Shown: positions 1 to 8,134, counted from the first letter of the stretch. The stretch: 18,932 nucleotides of DNA from an uncultured Prevotella sp. (GCA_900548195.1 URJQ01000056.1:1-18932), one strand, 5' to 3'. Program-made: numbers and translations. The notes: generated by a model not told the origin, from the sequence alone.

Positions 1-67
1 CTTGCAGCTTTTCAGGCATAGTCCCACTACATCCTATAAGGTTGCGGATTTGAGGCTTTTTTCTTTT

Positions 68-1282
68 TTATCGTTTTTCATATCGATGGCAGAACCATAT
101 ATATCCTGCCACGGCAATGAGGACGAAGAAGAGTCCTACAAGCGCTGTGGTCTGTATTGGCATACCTAATGAAATAGGAATGCCACCTGCGAAGGCTCCG
201 ATAGCATTGCCAAAATTGAATGCCACCTGCACCATTGCTCCGCCCATCAGTTCGCCTCCTTCACTATATTTCAGCAAAAGCAACTGCTGAGGAGAGGAAA
301 CACCGAACAATCCAAACGTGGTGAGCACCATCAGAGGTACTGCTATCCAAGGAATTGGAGCAAAGAAATACATCAGAAGGAGAGATACTGCCATGAGAAT
401 GACGAGATAAAATCCTGCATGGCCTGGTCCTACCTTGTCAGACAGCTTGCCTCCACAGAGATTTCCTGCCACCATTCCGGCGCCGGCAAGCACCATCATC
501 AGCGTCATCATCATCTCTGGAACTCCTGACACCTGCGTGAGCAATGGAGATATATAACTGTAATAAGCGAAGATTCCTCCATTACCCATCATCGTAGCGA
601 TGACTATAAGCCACGGAGCAAGGTGAGTAAGGAATCGGAATGTGCCCTTAACTCCTACATTTGGCAATGGCGGAAGTTTGGGAACCCACGCTATTATGGC
701 AATAAGAGTAAGGATAGCACACAGCGTGGAGATAGCAAATACCATGCGCCAAGAAAATAATGCCGTTATCCAAGTGCCGAAAGGAATGCCGATAAGATTT
801 GCCACCGTCATGCCGGAACACATGAACGCAATGGACAGAGTCACCTTTTCCGGTTTTGAAATACGGGAAGCCACCAGACTTCCAACGCCAAAGAAGGCTC
901 CATGAGGCATTCCGGCAAAGAAACGCGCCACGAGCATCACTCCATAAGATGCGCTGAACACCATTCCTATTCCTGCCACTATGACGATAGCCATGAGCAT
1001 CAGCAGGATACGGCGAAGCGGCCATGTCCTGCCAAGCATTGCGAGAAGCGGTGCTCCAACGCAGACTCCCAAGGCATAGGACGAGATGAGATGACCGGCT
1101 TGAGGGATAGAAACATGGAAGTCTCGCGCCATATCCGGCAGGATTGCCATCATAACATACTCTGTCATTCCAAAACAGAAAGTGCCCATTGCGAGCGCTA
1201 ATAGAGGAAGTTTGGTTCCTGATTTACCCACACTTTCCCTCTTCTCCCCACTTGGGGAGGTAACAGTTTGTGTCTCTAACAT
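68..1282 (-). CDS. MFS transporter, AraJ/YdhP-like sugar or drug efflux permease
   Basis: A 404-residue inner-membrane transporter of the major facilitator superfamily. After a polar N-terminus of about 25 residues it shows about 12 hydrophobic segments. TM1 begins around LPLLALAMGTFCFGMTEYVM, a pattern typical of AraJ-like efflux permeases (GTxxFGxTEYVMM). A motif-A-like loop, GGKLSDKVGPG, lies near the middle-to-late part. Substrate cannot be told from sequence; the family exports sugars or drugs. It is the last gene of the minus-strand run, 64 bp after mnmA. I saw no promoter of its own. The ATG at 1282 gives an unusually long N-terminus that reads through a GC-rich palindrome at 1244-1259. 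A GTG at 1231 would start the protein just before TM1 and is a reasonable alternative. Confidence 0.9.
   Translation of the reverse strand: MLETQTVTSPSGEKRESVGKSGTKLPLLALAMGTFCFGMTEYVMMAILPDMARDFHVSIPQAGHLISSYALGVCVGAPLLAMLGRTWPLRRILLMLMAIVIVAGIGMVFSASYGVMLVARFFAGMPHGAFFGVGSLVASRISKPEKVTLSIAFMCSGMTVANLIGIPFGTWITALFSWRMVFAISTLCAILTLIAIIAWVPKLPPLPNVGVKGTFRFLTHLAPWLIVIATMMGNGGIFAYYSYISPLLTQVSGVPEMMMTLMMVLAGAGMVAGNLCGGKLSDKVGPGHAGFYLVILMAVSLLLMYFFAPIPWIAVPLMVLTTFGLFGVSSPQQLLLLKYSEGGELMGGAMVQVAFNFGNAIGAFAGGIPISLGMPIQTTALVGLFFVLIAVAGYIWFCHRYEKR
1244..1259. repeat. GC-rich palindrome (CTCCCC-ACTT-GGGGAG) at the MFS gene 5' end
   Basis: Perfect 6-bp arms around a 4-nt loop, in a region otherwise of average composition. 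It resembles the short CTCCCC/GGGGAG intergenic palindromes that recur in Bacteroidales genomes (from memory, not checked). Here it falls inside the annotated N-terminal codons of the MFS gene, which casts doubt on the ATG start. It could form a hairpin in the mRNA just before the GTG alternative start. Confidence 0.6.
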
Positions 1283-1346
1283 TTGTGCAAACTAATACAA
1301 TCTTTAATAATCAAATACCTATATGTAAGCTATAAAACAGTCAAGC

Positions 1347-2459
1347 CTAAAGTGTTATCTCACCAGAACCGAGACATCTGTGGTGCGCCTCATCATAAAT
1401 GACGCAGAATTGTCCCGGTGCAACACCGTGAATAGGCTTGGATGAACGAATGAGGTAGCGGCCATTGCCGACATCTTCCAGTGTTGCCATGTTGTAATCT
1501 GCCGTATGGCGTATCTTGAATGTTATCTTTCCGTCAGTCAATACTTTAGAAATCAATTCCTCTGCTGACAGTTTTGGCGAAGCGAGGAGATGGAGATCAT
1601 GAATCATAAACTCCGAACTGTAAGCTGCTTCAGGGTCATATCCATGAGAGAGATATATGATATTCTTCTCTATATCCTTCTTGATGACAAACCAAGGTCC
1701 ACCACCAAAGCCAAGTCCCTTGCGTTGTCCGATAGTGCAAAACCAGTGTCCTTTATGCTTTCCTACCAGTTTTCCGGTTTCCATCTCTATGGCATCGCCC
1801 TCCCATTCACCGAGGTAACGACGCAGATAGTCATTATAATTTATCTTTCCAAGGAAACAAATACCCTGTGAATCCTTTCTTTTCGCATTGACAAGATGAT
1901 TTTCCTCTGCAATATGGCGCACTTCTTCCTTATAGAAACCGCCGATAGGAAAGAGTGCTTTCTGCAGTTGCCAGTCGTAAATCTGTGCGAGGAAGTCTGT
2001 TTGGTCTTTCACTGGGTCAGGAGAAGTGACGAGCCACTTTCTTCCTTCTGCATCTATCTCAGTCTCAGCATAGTGTCCTGTGGCTATAAGATCGTATTCA
2101 TGGCCTTTTTTCTCATAGAAAGCACCAAACTTTATCAGCCTGTTGCACATCACATCAGGGTTAGGAGTAAAGCCCATACGCACCTTATCCATCGTATATT
2201 TCGTCACTTTGTCCCAGTATTCACGATGACAATCCACCACTTCAAGCTTGCAGTCATAGCGACGGCACAAGGCTGTAGCCATCTCAAGGTCTTCCTCCGA
2301 TGTGCAATCCCAGTCTTCTGCCTCCTCCGGACCTATCTTTATATAGAAGCAATCCGGCTTGACGCCCTGACTACAGAGCACGTGAAGCACTACGGCAGAA
2401 TCCACTCCACCGCTTAAAAGCAAAGCTATCCTTTTTCCTTCTATATTTTCCATTGTCAT
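1347..2459 (-). CDS. mnmA: tRNA-specific 2-thiouridylase MnmA
   Basis: Thiolates U34 of tRNA-Lys, -Glu and -Gln in the cytoplasm to give s2U, using ATP and sulfur passed from a persulfide relay. The 370-residue length is normal. The N-terminal PP-loop ATP pyrophosphatase motif SGGVDS is at residues 16-21. The two expected catalytic cysteines are visible: C105 in NPDVMCNRLIKFG and C201 in DSQGICFLGK. The TGHYA segment near 127-131 and the C-terminal beta-barrel region also fit the family. The gene begins 2 bp after the rsgA stop, so it is almost certainly cotranscribed and translationally coupled. Two ATGs, at 2459 and 2453, are possible starts; the longer is used here and the difference is two residues. 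Confidence 0.97.
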   Translation of the reverse strand: MTMENIEGKRIALLLSGGVDSAVVLHVLCSQGVKPDCFYIKIGPEEAEDWDCTSEEDLEMATALCRRYDCKLEVVDCHREYWDKVTKYTMDKVRMGFTPNPDVMCNRLIKFGAFYEKKGHEYDLIATGHYAETEIDAEGRKWLVTSPDPVKDQTDFLAQIYDWQLQKALFPIGGFYKEEVRHIAEENHLVNAKRKDSQGICFLGKINYNDYLRRYLGEWEGDAIEMETGKLVGKHKGHWFCTIGQRKGLGFGGGPWFVIKKDIEKNIIYLSHGYDPEAAYSSEFMIHDLHLLASPKLSAEELISKVLTDGKITFKIRHTADYNMATLEDVGNGRYLIRSSKPIHGVAPGQFCVIYDEAHHRCLGSGEITL

Positions 2460-2461
2460 AA

Positions 2462-3412
2462 TCAGTAAGCCGGACGATACTTTCCTTCCTCCTTATCATT
2501 GAGCATAGAGATGTAGGAATTGTAACGTGACAGCGCAATATAATGCTCTTCCACCGCTTTCAGCACCGCGCATCCTGGCTCATGAGTATGCGTACAGTTG
2601 CCAAAACGGCAGTCGGCAGAGAACTTGAATATCTCCTTGAAATAGGAACAGATTTCCTCTGGCTCCATATCAAACGTGCCAAAGCCGCGTATTCCCGGCG
2701 TATCAATTAGCCATGAGCGGGCTGATGTCTCCGCTTTCACTGGTAGAGGAATCATCTCGGAGAATGTAGTAGTATGAGTACCTGTGTCATGAGCATCGGA
2801 TATTTCAGACGTGCGGAGGTTTAATCCTGGCACAAGTCTATTCAAAAGCGTGCTCTTTCCCACTCCACTGTTACCACTAAACAGCGTTGTCTTACCCTCA
2901 AGCATAGGCATAAGCGCATCTACACCATCGCCTGTCTCTGCTGAAAGAGCTACACACTCATAGCCTACAGTGCGATAGAGCTGCATCATCATATCGAGAT
3001 AGCGACGCTCATCCTCATCGAGAATGTCTGTTTTATTAAAAATCAGGATGACCGGAACACGGTATGCCTCGGCAGAAGCAAGGAAACGGTCGATGAATGT
3101 CGTGCTCGTTTCCGGATGTGCAATAGTTACCACAAGGCAAGCCTGGTCCACATTTGCCGCAATAATATGGCTCTGCTTGGAGAGATTTTGCGATTTGCGG
3201 ATGATATAGTTTCGCCTATCGTCTATTGCAGTGATGAAAGCCGTGCCTTCCTGATTAGGTAAAATCGTGACAAAGTCACCCACAGCCACCGGATTGGTGC
3301 TGCGGATGCCTTTAAGTCTGAAGCTTCCTTTTATCTTGCAGTCTATTGTCTCGCCCTCATCCGTGAGGACTGTGTACCAATAGCCTGTGTTTTTGATTAC
3401 TAATCCGTGCAT
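2462..3412 (-). CDS. rsgA: Ribosome small-subunit-dependent GTPase RsgA (YjeQ)
   Basis: A late-stage 30S assembly GTPase that checks decoding-site maturation and releases RbfA. The 316-residue protein has the expected layout: an N-terminal OB-fold (about 1-65), then a circularly permuted GTPase in which the G4 motif NKTD (126-129) precedes G1 GNSGVGKST (180-188) and G3 DTPG (237-240). A C-terminal zinc site follows, C268, C273, H275 and C281. Its start codon overlaps the frr stop in a TAATG junction, and mnmA follows after 2 bp, giving a translation-themed operon. Nothing looks broken. Confidence 0.97.
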   Translation of the reverse strand: MHGLVIKNTGYWYTVLTDEGETIDCKIKGSFRLKGIRSTNPVAVGDFVTILPNQEGTAFITAIDDRRNYIIRKSQNLSKQSHIIAANVDQACLVVTIAHPETSTTFIDRFLASAEAYRVPVILIFNKTDILDEDERRYLDMMMQLYRTVGYECVALSAETGDGVDALMPMLEGKTTLFSGNSGVGKSTLLNRLVPGLNLRTSEISDAHDTGTHTTTFSEMIPLPVKAETSARSWLIDTPGIRGFGTFDMEPEEICSYFKEIFKFSADCRFGNCTHTHEPGCAVLKAVEEHYIALSRYNSYISMLNDKEEGKYRPAY

Positions 3413-3972
3413 TATACGGTCATGATTTCCTTGGTCTTAGCCTCCAGCATGCCATCAATCTTCTTGATAAACTTATCATGAAGCTTCTGAAGATCATTCT
3501 CTGCGTCCTTCTCTATGTCCTCAGAGAGACCGTCCTTGATAGCCTTCTTCAGCTTGTCCTTGATGTCGCCACGCACATTGCGCACCTCTACCTTAGACTT
3601 TTCACCTATCTTATTACACTGCTTTACAAGGTCGCGACGGCGCTCTTCGGTAGGTTGTGGGATGCCGAGACGGATTATCTCACCATTGTTTTCAGGAGTA
3701 ATGCCTACATCGCTATCCATAATAGCCTTCTCTATCTCGCGTATCTGCTTCTTATCGAATGGCTTGATGGCGATAGTACGAGCATCTGGCGTTGTAACAC
3801 TTGCCACCTGATTGAGAGGTACCATCATGCCGTATGATTCTACACGTACGCCACTGACGATAGCAATGTTGGCTCTACCGGCGCGTACCTTTGCAAGAGC
3901 CTCATCGAGAAACATTGCTGCCATCTCCATACGCTCTTCAGCATCACTTAGGATTTCTTTTACGTCGATCAT
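3412..3972 (-). CDS. frr: Ribosome recycling factor
   Basis: Splits post-termination ribosomes together with EF-G. The 186-residue length is standard. The N-terminal helix contains the conserved LAKVRAGRAN segment, followed by GxxVPLNQVASVTTPDARTI in the beta domain. The long helical region holds RRRDLVKQCNKIGEKSKVEVRNVR, which matches the family's conserved hinge and C-terminal helix. The TAA stop shares its last A with the rsgA ATG, so the two genes are likely coupled. It lies 85 bp downstream of rsmA; no clear Bacteroidetes promoter was seen in that gap, so readthrough from rsmA is the simplest reading. Confidence 0.97.
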   Translation of the reverse strand: MIDVKEILSDAEERMEMAAMFLDEALAKVRAGRANIAIVSGVRVESYGMMVPLNQVASVTTPDARTIAIKPFDKKQIREIEKAIMDSDVGITPENNGEIIRLGIPQPTEERRRDLVKQCNKIGEKSKVEVRNVRGDIKDKLKKAIKDGLSEDIEKDAENDLQKLHDKFIKKIDGMLEAKTKEIMTV

Positions 3973-4057
3973 AATTTTGTTTTATTATTTTGTTGTGGGT
4001 TTTTGATTAGGGGGTTATATCCACCTGTAACGTGGCGGGCACCAAGGCAATTGGACT

Positions 4058-4864
4058 CTATTTCTCGTGCTTTGCCAGCTCTTCTGCTACGAGATTTGTG
4101 AGTTCGACGAACTGCTGAACGGTCAGTTGTTCCGGTCTTTTGGTCATCAACTCATGCTCGAAGAATTCTGGTGCTGCGGCATTATCGCCATTGAATATCT
4201 GCTTCAGAGATACGCGGAGCATCTTACGTCGCTGATTGAAGACGGTTTTCACCACCCTCTTGAATAGCACTTCGTCACATCCGAGGTCGGTAACGCTATT
4301 TCGAGTCATGCGAATCACAGCGCTCTTTACCTTTGGCGGCGGATTAAACACGGTCTCATCTACCGTGAAGAGATACTCTGTGTCATACCAAGCCTGTATC
4401 AATACCGACAGAATGCCGTATGCCTTATTGCCTGGTTCGGAGGCAATACGAAGGGCGACTTCACGCTGTATCATGCCCGTACAGCAAGGAATAAGCTCCT
4501 TATTGTCAAGCATCTTGAAGAATATCTGTGAAGATATGTCGTAAGGATAATTGCCTGTGAGCACAAACTGGCGTCCTCCAAAGACGTCATTGAGGTCCAT
4601 ACGGAGGAAGTCATCACCTATAATATTGTCACGAAGACGTGGAAAAGCCTCGTTGAGGTAAGCCACTGACTCCGTATCTATTTCTACACACTTGAACTCA
4701 CGCTCCTTAGGATAGAGGTATTGCGTCATTACTCCCATGCCTGGACCTATCTCCAGCACGGGTATATCAGGGTATGCATCCACTGTATCGGCAATGCGCT
4801 TTGCAATTCCGAGGTCGGTAAGGAAGTGTTGTCCGAGATTTTTCTTTGGTCTTACTTGCTTCAT
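4058..4864 (-). CDS. rsmA: 16S rRNA (A1518/A1519-N6)-dimethyltransferase RsmA (KsgA)
   Basis: Dimethylates the two adjacent adenines in the helix-45 loop of 16S rRNA using SAM. The 268-residue protein starts with KKNLGQHFL, the family's N-terminal signature, then the SAM motif VLEIGPGMGVMT (about 36-47), the acidic EID at about 61-63, GDDFL, and the catalytic N-x-P-Y motif as NYPYDISSQ (105-113). Many proteobacterial KsgA proteins have NLPY here; NYPY appears usual in Bacteroidetes, from memory. It is the promoter-proximal gene of the minus-strand run and has its own -7/-33 promoter at 4925-4956 and a leader hairpin. Confidence 0.97.
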   Translation of the reverse strand: MKQVRPKKNLGQHFLTDLGIAKRIADTVDAYPDIPVLEIGPGMGVMTQYLYPKEREFKCVEIDTESVAYLNEAFPRLRDNIIGDDFLRMDLNDVFGGRQFVLTGNYPYDISSQIFFKMLDNKELIPCCTGMIQREVALRIASEPGNKAYGILSVLIQAWYDTEYLFTVDETVFNPPPKVKSAVIRMTRNSVTDLGCDEVLFKRVVKTVFNQRRKMLRVSLKQIFNGDNAAAPEFFEHELMTKRPEQLTVQQFVELTNLVAEELAKHEK

Positions 4865-4877
4865 TTAATATGATGTG

Positions 4878-4906
4878 CCAGCTTTCGTCACTTAGTGTCA
4901 CGCTGG
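4878..4906 (-). other. Leader hairpin in the rsmA 5' UTR
   Basis: Arms CCAGC (4878-4882) and GCTGG (4902-4906) enclose a segment with a small inner palindrome CACTTAGTG, and GTGAC occurs twice when read on the minus strand. It lies between the predicted transcription start (about 4918) and the ATG at 4864. It could tune translation initiation; the 5-bp stem is short, so this is tentative. Confidence 0.35.
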
Positions 4907-4924
4907 TTTGAGAGAATTTGACGA

Positions 4925-4956
4925 CAAAGATACAACTAAAATGCGAAAAAACGCAA
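4925..4956 (-). promoter_or_regulatory. Bacteroidetes-type promoter for rsmA
   Basis: On the minus strand, TATCTTTG (4925-4932) matches the TAnnTTTG -7 box, and TTG (4954-4956) lies 21 bp upstream as the -33 element. Transcription would start near 4918 and read into rsmA, frr, rsgA and mnmA. Confidence 0.75.
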
Positions 4957-5003
4957 TAGAAAATGTAAAAAAATCTTATTTAGTATTTTTCTATATATTA
5001 TTA

Positions 5004-5035
5004 TTTGGTTATTCTCTGATTTTTCCATACCTTTG
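5004..5035 (+). promoter_or_regulatory. Bacteroidetes-type promoter for the flippase-like gene
   Basis: TTTG (5004-5007), a 20-bp spacer and TACCTTTG (5028-5035) match the Bacteroidetes primary sigma consensus. The predicted start near 5041 leaves a leader of about 15 nt before the ATG at 5056. It is arranged divergently with the rsmA promoter. Confidence 0.75.
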
Positions 5036-5055
5036 CGTGATAATTATTGAAAATA

Positions 5056-6057
5056 ATGCAAAGAAAACATATCACAGACATCCTAAAGATTGCCACCCCA
5101 CTTATCCTCGGAGGAGCGATACTCTACTGGATGTATAGGGACTTCGATTTCCAGCGCATTCGCCACGTGCTGACGGACGAGATGAATTGGTGGTGGATGC
5201 TTTTTTCCTTCCCTTTCGGCATTCTTGCGCAGGCTTTCAGAGGATGGCGATGGCAGCAAAGTCTGGAGCCTGTGGATGAAAAGCCACGTACAAGCGTCGC
5301 TATCTACTCCATATTTATCTCATACGCCGCCTCATTGGTAATACCGAGAATAGGCGAATTTACAAGATGCGCTATACTGAAACGATGGGAAGGAACTTCA
5401 TTTCCAAAGGCTCTTGGCACAGTAGTCACAGAGAGAGCCGTCGATTCTCTCATCATTCTCATCATCACAGCTTTGACATTACTGAGCCAGATGCCGGTAT
5501 TTCTGACATTCTTCTCGCACACAGGAACGCGATTCGACGAGATATTCGGTCTTTTCTCCACCACTGGCTACATCGTAACAGCTATATGTGGCGCAGCGGC
5601 ACTGATGTCACTGTATGTTTTCCGCAAGAAACTTGCCATTTACTATAAGGTAAAGACCACGATACATGGCATACTCGAAGGAGTCACGTCACTGAAAAAA
5701 GTGAAGAACATACCGCTTTTCGTCATCTATTCGCTTGCGATTTGGGGATGCTATTTCCTGCATTACTACCTCACCTTCTTCTGTTTTGCAGGAACAGAGC
5801 ATTTGGGACTTACCTGCGCTCTTGTGACATTCATCGTCGGAAGCATCGCTGTTCTCGTCCCTACTCCTAACGGTGCAGGTCCATGGCACTTTGCTGTAAA
5901 GACGATGCTCATACTCTATGGGGTGGCAGACAATGAAGCTCTCTACTTTGTTCTCATCGTCCACACGGTGCAGACCCTTCTCGTTGTTGCCCTCGGCATA
6001 TATGCCTGGATGGCGCTTTCGCTGAAAAAGCCTGTAGCAAAACTGCAGATTGCATAA
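5056..6057 (+). CDS. Lysylphosphatidylglycerol synthase TM region-like (UPF0104/YbhN) membrane protein
   Basis: A 333-residue polytopic inner-membrane protein with about 7-9 hydrophobic segments, of the UPF0104/YbhN family related to the flippase domain of MprF. Family signatures visible are RIGEFTRCAIL (about residue 97; cf. R-x-GE-x-R), GTVVTERAVDSL (about 120; cf. ER-x-x-D) and PTPNGAGPWHFA near residue 268. There is no soluble aminoacyltransferase domain, so it is not a full MprF. A role in moving a lipid or lipid-linked substrate across the membrane is known only for some relatives; the substrate here is unknown. The ATG at 5056 is preferred over a TTG at 5047 because it is the first ATG after the predicted transcription start. 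Confidence 0.88.
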   Translation: MQRKHITDILKIATPLILGGAILYWMYRDFDFQRIRHVLTDEMNWWWMLFSFPFGILAQAFRGWRWQQSLEPVDEKPRTSVAIYSIFISYAASLVIPRIGEFTRCAILKRWEGTSFPKALGTVVTERAVDSLIILIITALTLLSQMPVFLTFFSHTGTRFDEIFGLFSTTGYIVTAICGAAALMSLYVFRKKLAIYYKVKTTIHGILEGVTSLKKVKNIPLFVIYSLAIWGCYFLHYYLTFFCFAGTEHLGLTCALVTFIVGSIAVLVPTPNGAGPWHFAVKTMLILYGVADNEALYFVLIVHTVQTLLVVALGIYAWMALSLKKPVAKLQIA

Positions 6058-6175
6058 ACAAAAAAAGTGGTTCAAGTGCTTTCTTTCAGCAAATTAAGAA
6101 ATAAAAAGTTTACCGGACATTTCTTCTTTTTTCACATATACAATGTAATAAAGAGGTAAAGTTGCCCGCAAAACC

Positions 6176-6196
6176 ATAACCAATAACCAATAACCA
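6176..6196 (+). repeat. Three tandem 7-nt repeats (ATAACCA) in the pepD leader
   Basis: ATAACCA occurs three times head to tail, followed by more A/C-rich sequence up to the pepD ATG. The stretch is G-free and likely unstructured, which suits initiation without a Shine-Dalgarno sequence. Similar A/C-rich tracts occur at 9994-10047 and just before 16643. No convincing -7 box was seen upstream; TAAAGTTG at 6157-6164 is one mismatch off. Confidence 0.6.
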
Positions 6197-6211
6197 AAAA
6201 ACCAAAACATC

Positions 6212-7672
6212 ATGAGTGAAATCAAAAACCTCCAGCCTGAGTGCGTTTGGCGTAACTTCTATGACCTCACACAGGTGCCACGTCCATCAGGACATCTCGA
6301 AAAAGTACAGCAATTCCTCCTTGACTTCGCAAAGAAAGTCGGTGTAGAAGCTTTCAAAGATTCTGCAAACAATATAGTAATGCGCAAGCCAGCTTCTCCT
6401 GGTATGGAGAACAGAAAGACCGTTATGCTTCAGGCTCACATGGATATGGTGCCTCAGAAGACTCCAGACTCTACCCACAACTTTGAGACTGATCCTATCC
6501 AGACATGGATTGACGGCGAATGGGTGAAGACTAAGGGCACTACTCTCGGTGCTGATGACGGACTCGGTATTGCTGCCATCATGGCTGTAATGGAGGACAA
6601 GACTCTCAAGCATGGTCCTATCGAGGCTCTTTGCACCGCTGATGAAGAGACAGGTATGTATGGTGCTAACGACCTTCCTACTGGACAGATGAACTCTGAT
6701 ATCCTCCTCAACCTCGACACTGAGGATGAAGGCGAGATGATAGTAGGTTCTGCTGGTGGCGTAGATATCACTGGTACTATCGAATACAAGCCTGTAGAGA
6801 CAGAAGAAGGCGATAAGGCTATCAAGGTAACTATCAAGGGATTGAAGGGCGGACACTCTGGTCTCGAAATCAATGAGGGCAGAGCTAATGCCAACAAGCA
6901 GATGGTTCGCTTCGTACGCGAGGCTATCAGCCAGTGTGATGCTCGTCTTGCTGAATGGCACGGTGGCAATATGCGCAACGCTATCCCTAACTCTTGCGTT
7001 GTAGTGCTTACTGTTCCTGCTGAGAATGTAGAAGCTACTAAGGAACTCGTAGAGGACTGGAAGGAGCAAATCGTAGAGGATTACTACGGCATCGAGGACG
7101 CTATCGAATTCTTCTGTGAGGACGTCGAGACTCCTAAGACTGAGGTTCCTGCTGACATTCAGGACAATCTCATCGACGCTATCTATGCTTGTCACGACGG
7201 CGTTATCCGCATGATTCCTACTATCCCTACAAAGGTAGAGACTTCAAGCAACCTCGCCATCATCAATATCACCGACTCCAAGGCTGAGATGCTCATCCTC
7301 GCACGCTCTTCTTCTGAAAGCATGAAGGATTATGTGACAAAGACTGTATCAAGCGCTATGGCTATGGTAGGCATGAAGGTCATCACAAGTGGCGACTACT
7401 TCGGATGGAACCCTAACCCTAACAGCCCAATGGTAGCTCTCATGAGCAAGATTTATAAGGACCTCTTCAATCAGGATCCTATCGTTCAGGTATGCCACGC
7501 TGGTCTCGAGTGCTCTGTAATCCTCGGCAAATACCCAGGTCTCGACATCGTAAGCTTCGGTCCTACAATCCGTTCTCCACACACTGCAGGCGAGAGAGCA
7601 CACATCCCTTCAGTGCCTAAGTTCTGGCAGTTACTCGTCAAGACTCTTGAGGAAATCCCTGTAAAGGAATAA
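6212..7672 (+). CDS. pepD: Aminoacyl-histidine dipeptidase (peptidase D, M20C)
   Basis: A cytosolic di-zinc peptidase that cleaves Xaa-His dipeptides such as carnosine, and other dipeptides. The 486-residue length is typical. Zinc and catalytic residues are visible: H76 and D78 in LQAHMDMVPQ, bridging D115 in LGADDGLG, general base/ligand E145-E146 in ADEETG, D169 in LNLDTEDEG, and a C-terminal histidine near 457 in IRSPHTAGERAH. The dimerisation (lid) domain occupies the middle, with the GGHSG segment typical of M20 enzymes. The gene uses CTC, GCT and CCT codons very heavily, which suggests high expression. It is monocistronic or follows the flippase gene, and ends at a strong terminator. 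Confidence 0.97.
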   Translation: MSEIKNLQPECVWRNFYDLTQVPRPSGHLEKVQQFLLDFAKKVGVEAFKDSANNIVMRKPASPGMENRKTVMLQAHMDMVPQKTPDSTHNFETDPIQTWIDGEWVKTKGTTLGADDGLGIAAIMAVMEDKTLKHGPIEALCTADEETGMYGANDLPTGQMNSDILLNLDTEDEGEMIVGSAGGVDITGTIEYKPVETEEGDKAIKVTIKGLKGGHSGLEINEGRANANKQMVRFVREAISQCDARLAEWHGGNMRNAIPNSCVVVLTVPAENVEATKELVEDWKEQIVEDYYGIEDAIEFFCEDVETPKTEVPADIQDNLIDAIYACHDGVIRMIPTIPTKVETSSNLAIINITDSKAEMLILARSSSESMKDYVTKTVSSAMAMVGMKVITSGDYFGWNPNPNSPMVALMSKIYKDLFNQDPIVQVCHAGLECSVILGKYPGLDIVSFGPTIRSPHTAGERAHIPSVPKFWQLLVKTLEEIPVKE

Positions 7673-7718
7673 TCCAATGACTATTTCGCCAAGTCGAATA
7701 TGACTTTGGTAGAACATA

Positions 7719-7790
7719 AAAACCGACAAAGCCTCTTGCAATGGAAGGAATCATCGCCTTCTATTGCAAAAGGTCTTTGTCGGTTTTCTT
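7719..7790. terminator. Long intrinsic terminator after pepD
   Basis: Outer arms AAAACCGACAAAG (7719-7731) and CTTTGTCGGTTTT (7775-7787) pair perfectly. Inner arms around TTGCAAT/ATTGCAA extend the stem to roughly 30 bp with only a couple of mismatches and an 8-nt loop. The 3' arm ends in a T-rich tract. The A-run on the left means it could act on both strands, though there is no minus-strand gene here. Confidence 0.85.
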
Positions 7791-7815
7791 TATATATAAT
7801 CGAATAAAAGGAGTA

Positions 7816-7830
7816 GGAAAAATCGAACAA
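7816..7830 (+). repeat. Left copy of 15-bp direct repeat flanking array A
   Basis: GGAAAAATCGAACAA occurs here and again, identical, at 8019-8033. The two copies enclose the 22-bp-periodic array at 7843-7974. Perfect direct repeats of this length could be a target-site duplication, a recombination scar or paired regulatory sites. Confidence 0.75.
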
Positions 7831-7842
7831 AAAAGTAAAGGC

Positions 7843-7974
7843 AAAGCTATTATTTTGCAATAACTTAGCTTTCGCATTGCAATATCATAGCTTTTACCTC
7901 CTAATAGCATAGCTTTTACACTGCAATATCTATGCTTTTACAGCATAAAAACTATGCTTTTACAACGCATTGAT
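7843..7974 (+). repeat. Array A: six degenerate units at exact 22-bp spacing
   Basis: The GC of a GC-T-rich core starts at 7846, 7868, 7890, 7912, 7934 and 7956, always 22 bp apart. Units 3-6 share GCTTTTAC, and several units end in a GCAATATC-like tail; the bases between vary. No gene fits the region between pepD and the sulP promoter (7673-8134), and this array with its flanking repeats is its main content. See also arrays B and C. Confidence 0.8.
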
Positions 7975-8018
7975 ATTCAATATCTTACAAAACATATTTT
8001 ACATTATACTTCACATAC

Positions 8019-8033
8019 GGAAAAATCGAACAA
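8019..8033 (+). repeat. Right copy of 15-bp direct repeat flanking array A
   Basis: Identical to 7816-7830 (GGAAAAATCGAACAA). The sequence diverges immediately outside the 15 bases on both sides. Confidence 0.75.
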
Positions 8034-8134
8034 TTTTATGATGTATTACTCTCTTATATCCAGAATCTCTTGATATAAAAAAAGGATGAAAAACAAGGTT
8101 TTCCTTAACCTCTATTAAGATTTTTCAAAAAAAT

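Noticed and set aside
1..67. A possible minus-strand start (ATG at 18) reading MPEKLQ off the left edge
   Set aside because: Only six codons are visible, with no motif or promoter; cannot be supported.
5047..5055. TTG start for the flippase-like gene
   Set aside because: The ATG three codons later is a better start and fits the predicted transcription start.
6287..7195. A 302-residue minus-strand frame inside pepD
   Set aside because: Shadow of a codon-biased gene; no domain, no promoter, and pepD is certain.
7843..7974. CRISPR array reading of the 22-bp arrays
   Set aside because: There is no alternation of identical repeats and unique spacers of CRISPR size, no leader and no cas genes nearby; the units are only 22 bp and degenerate.
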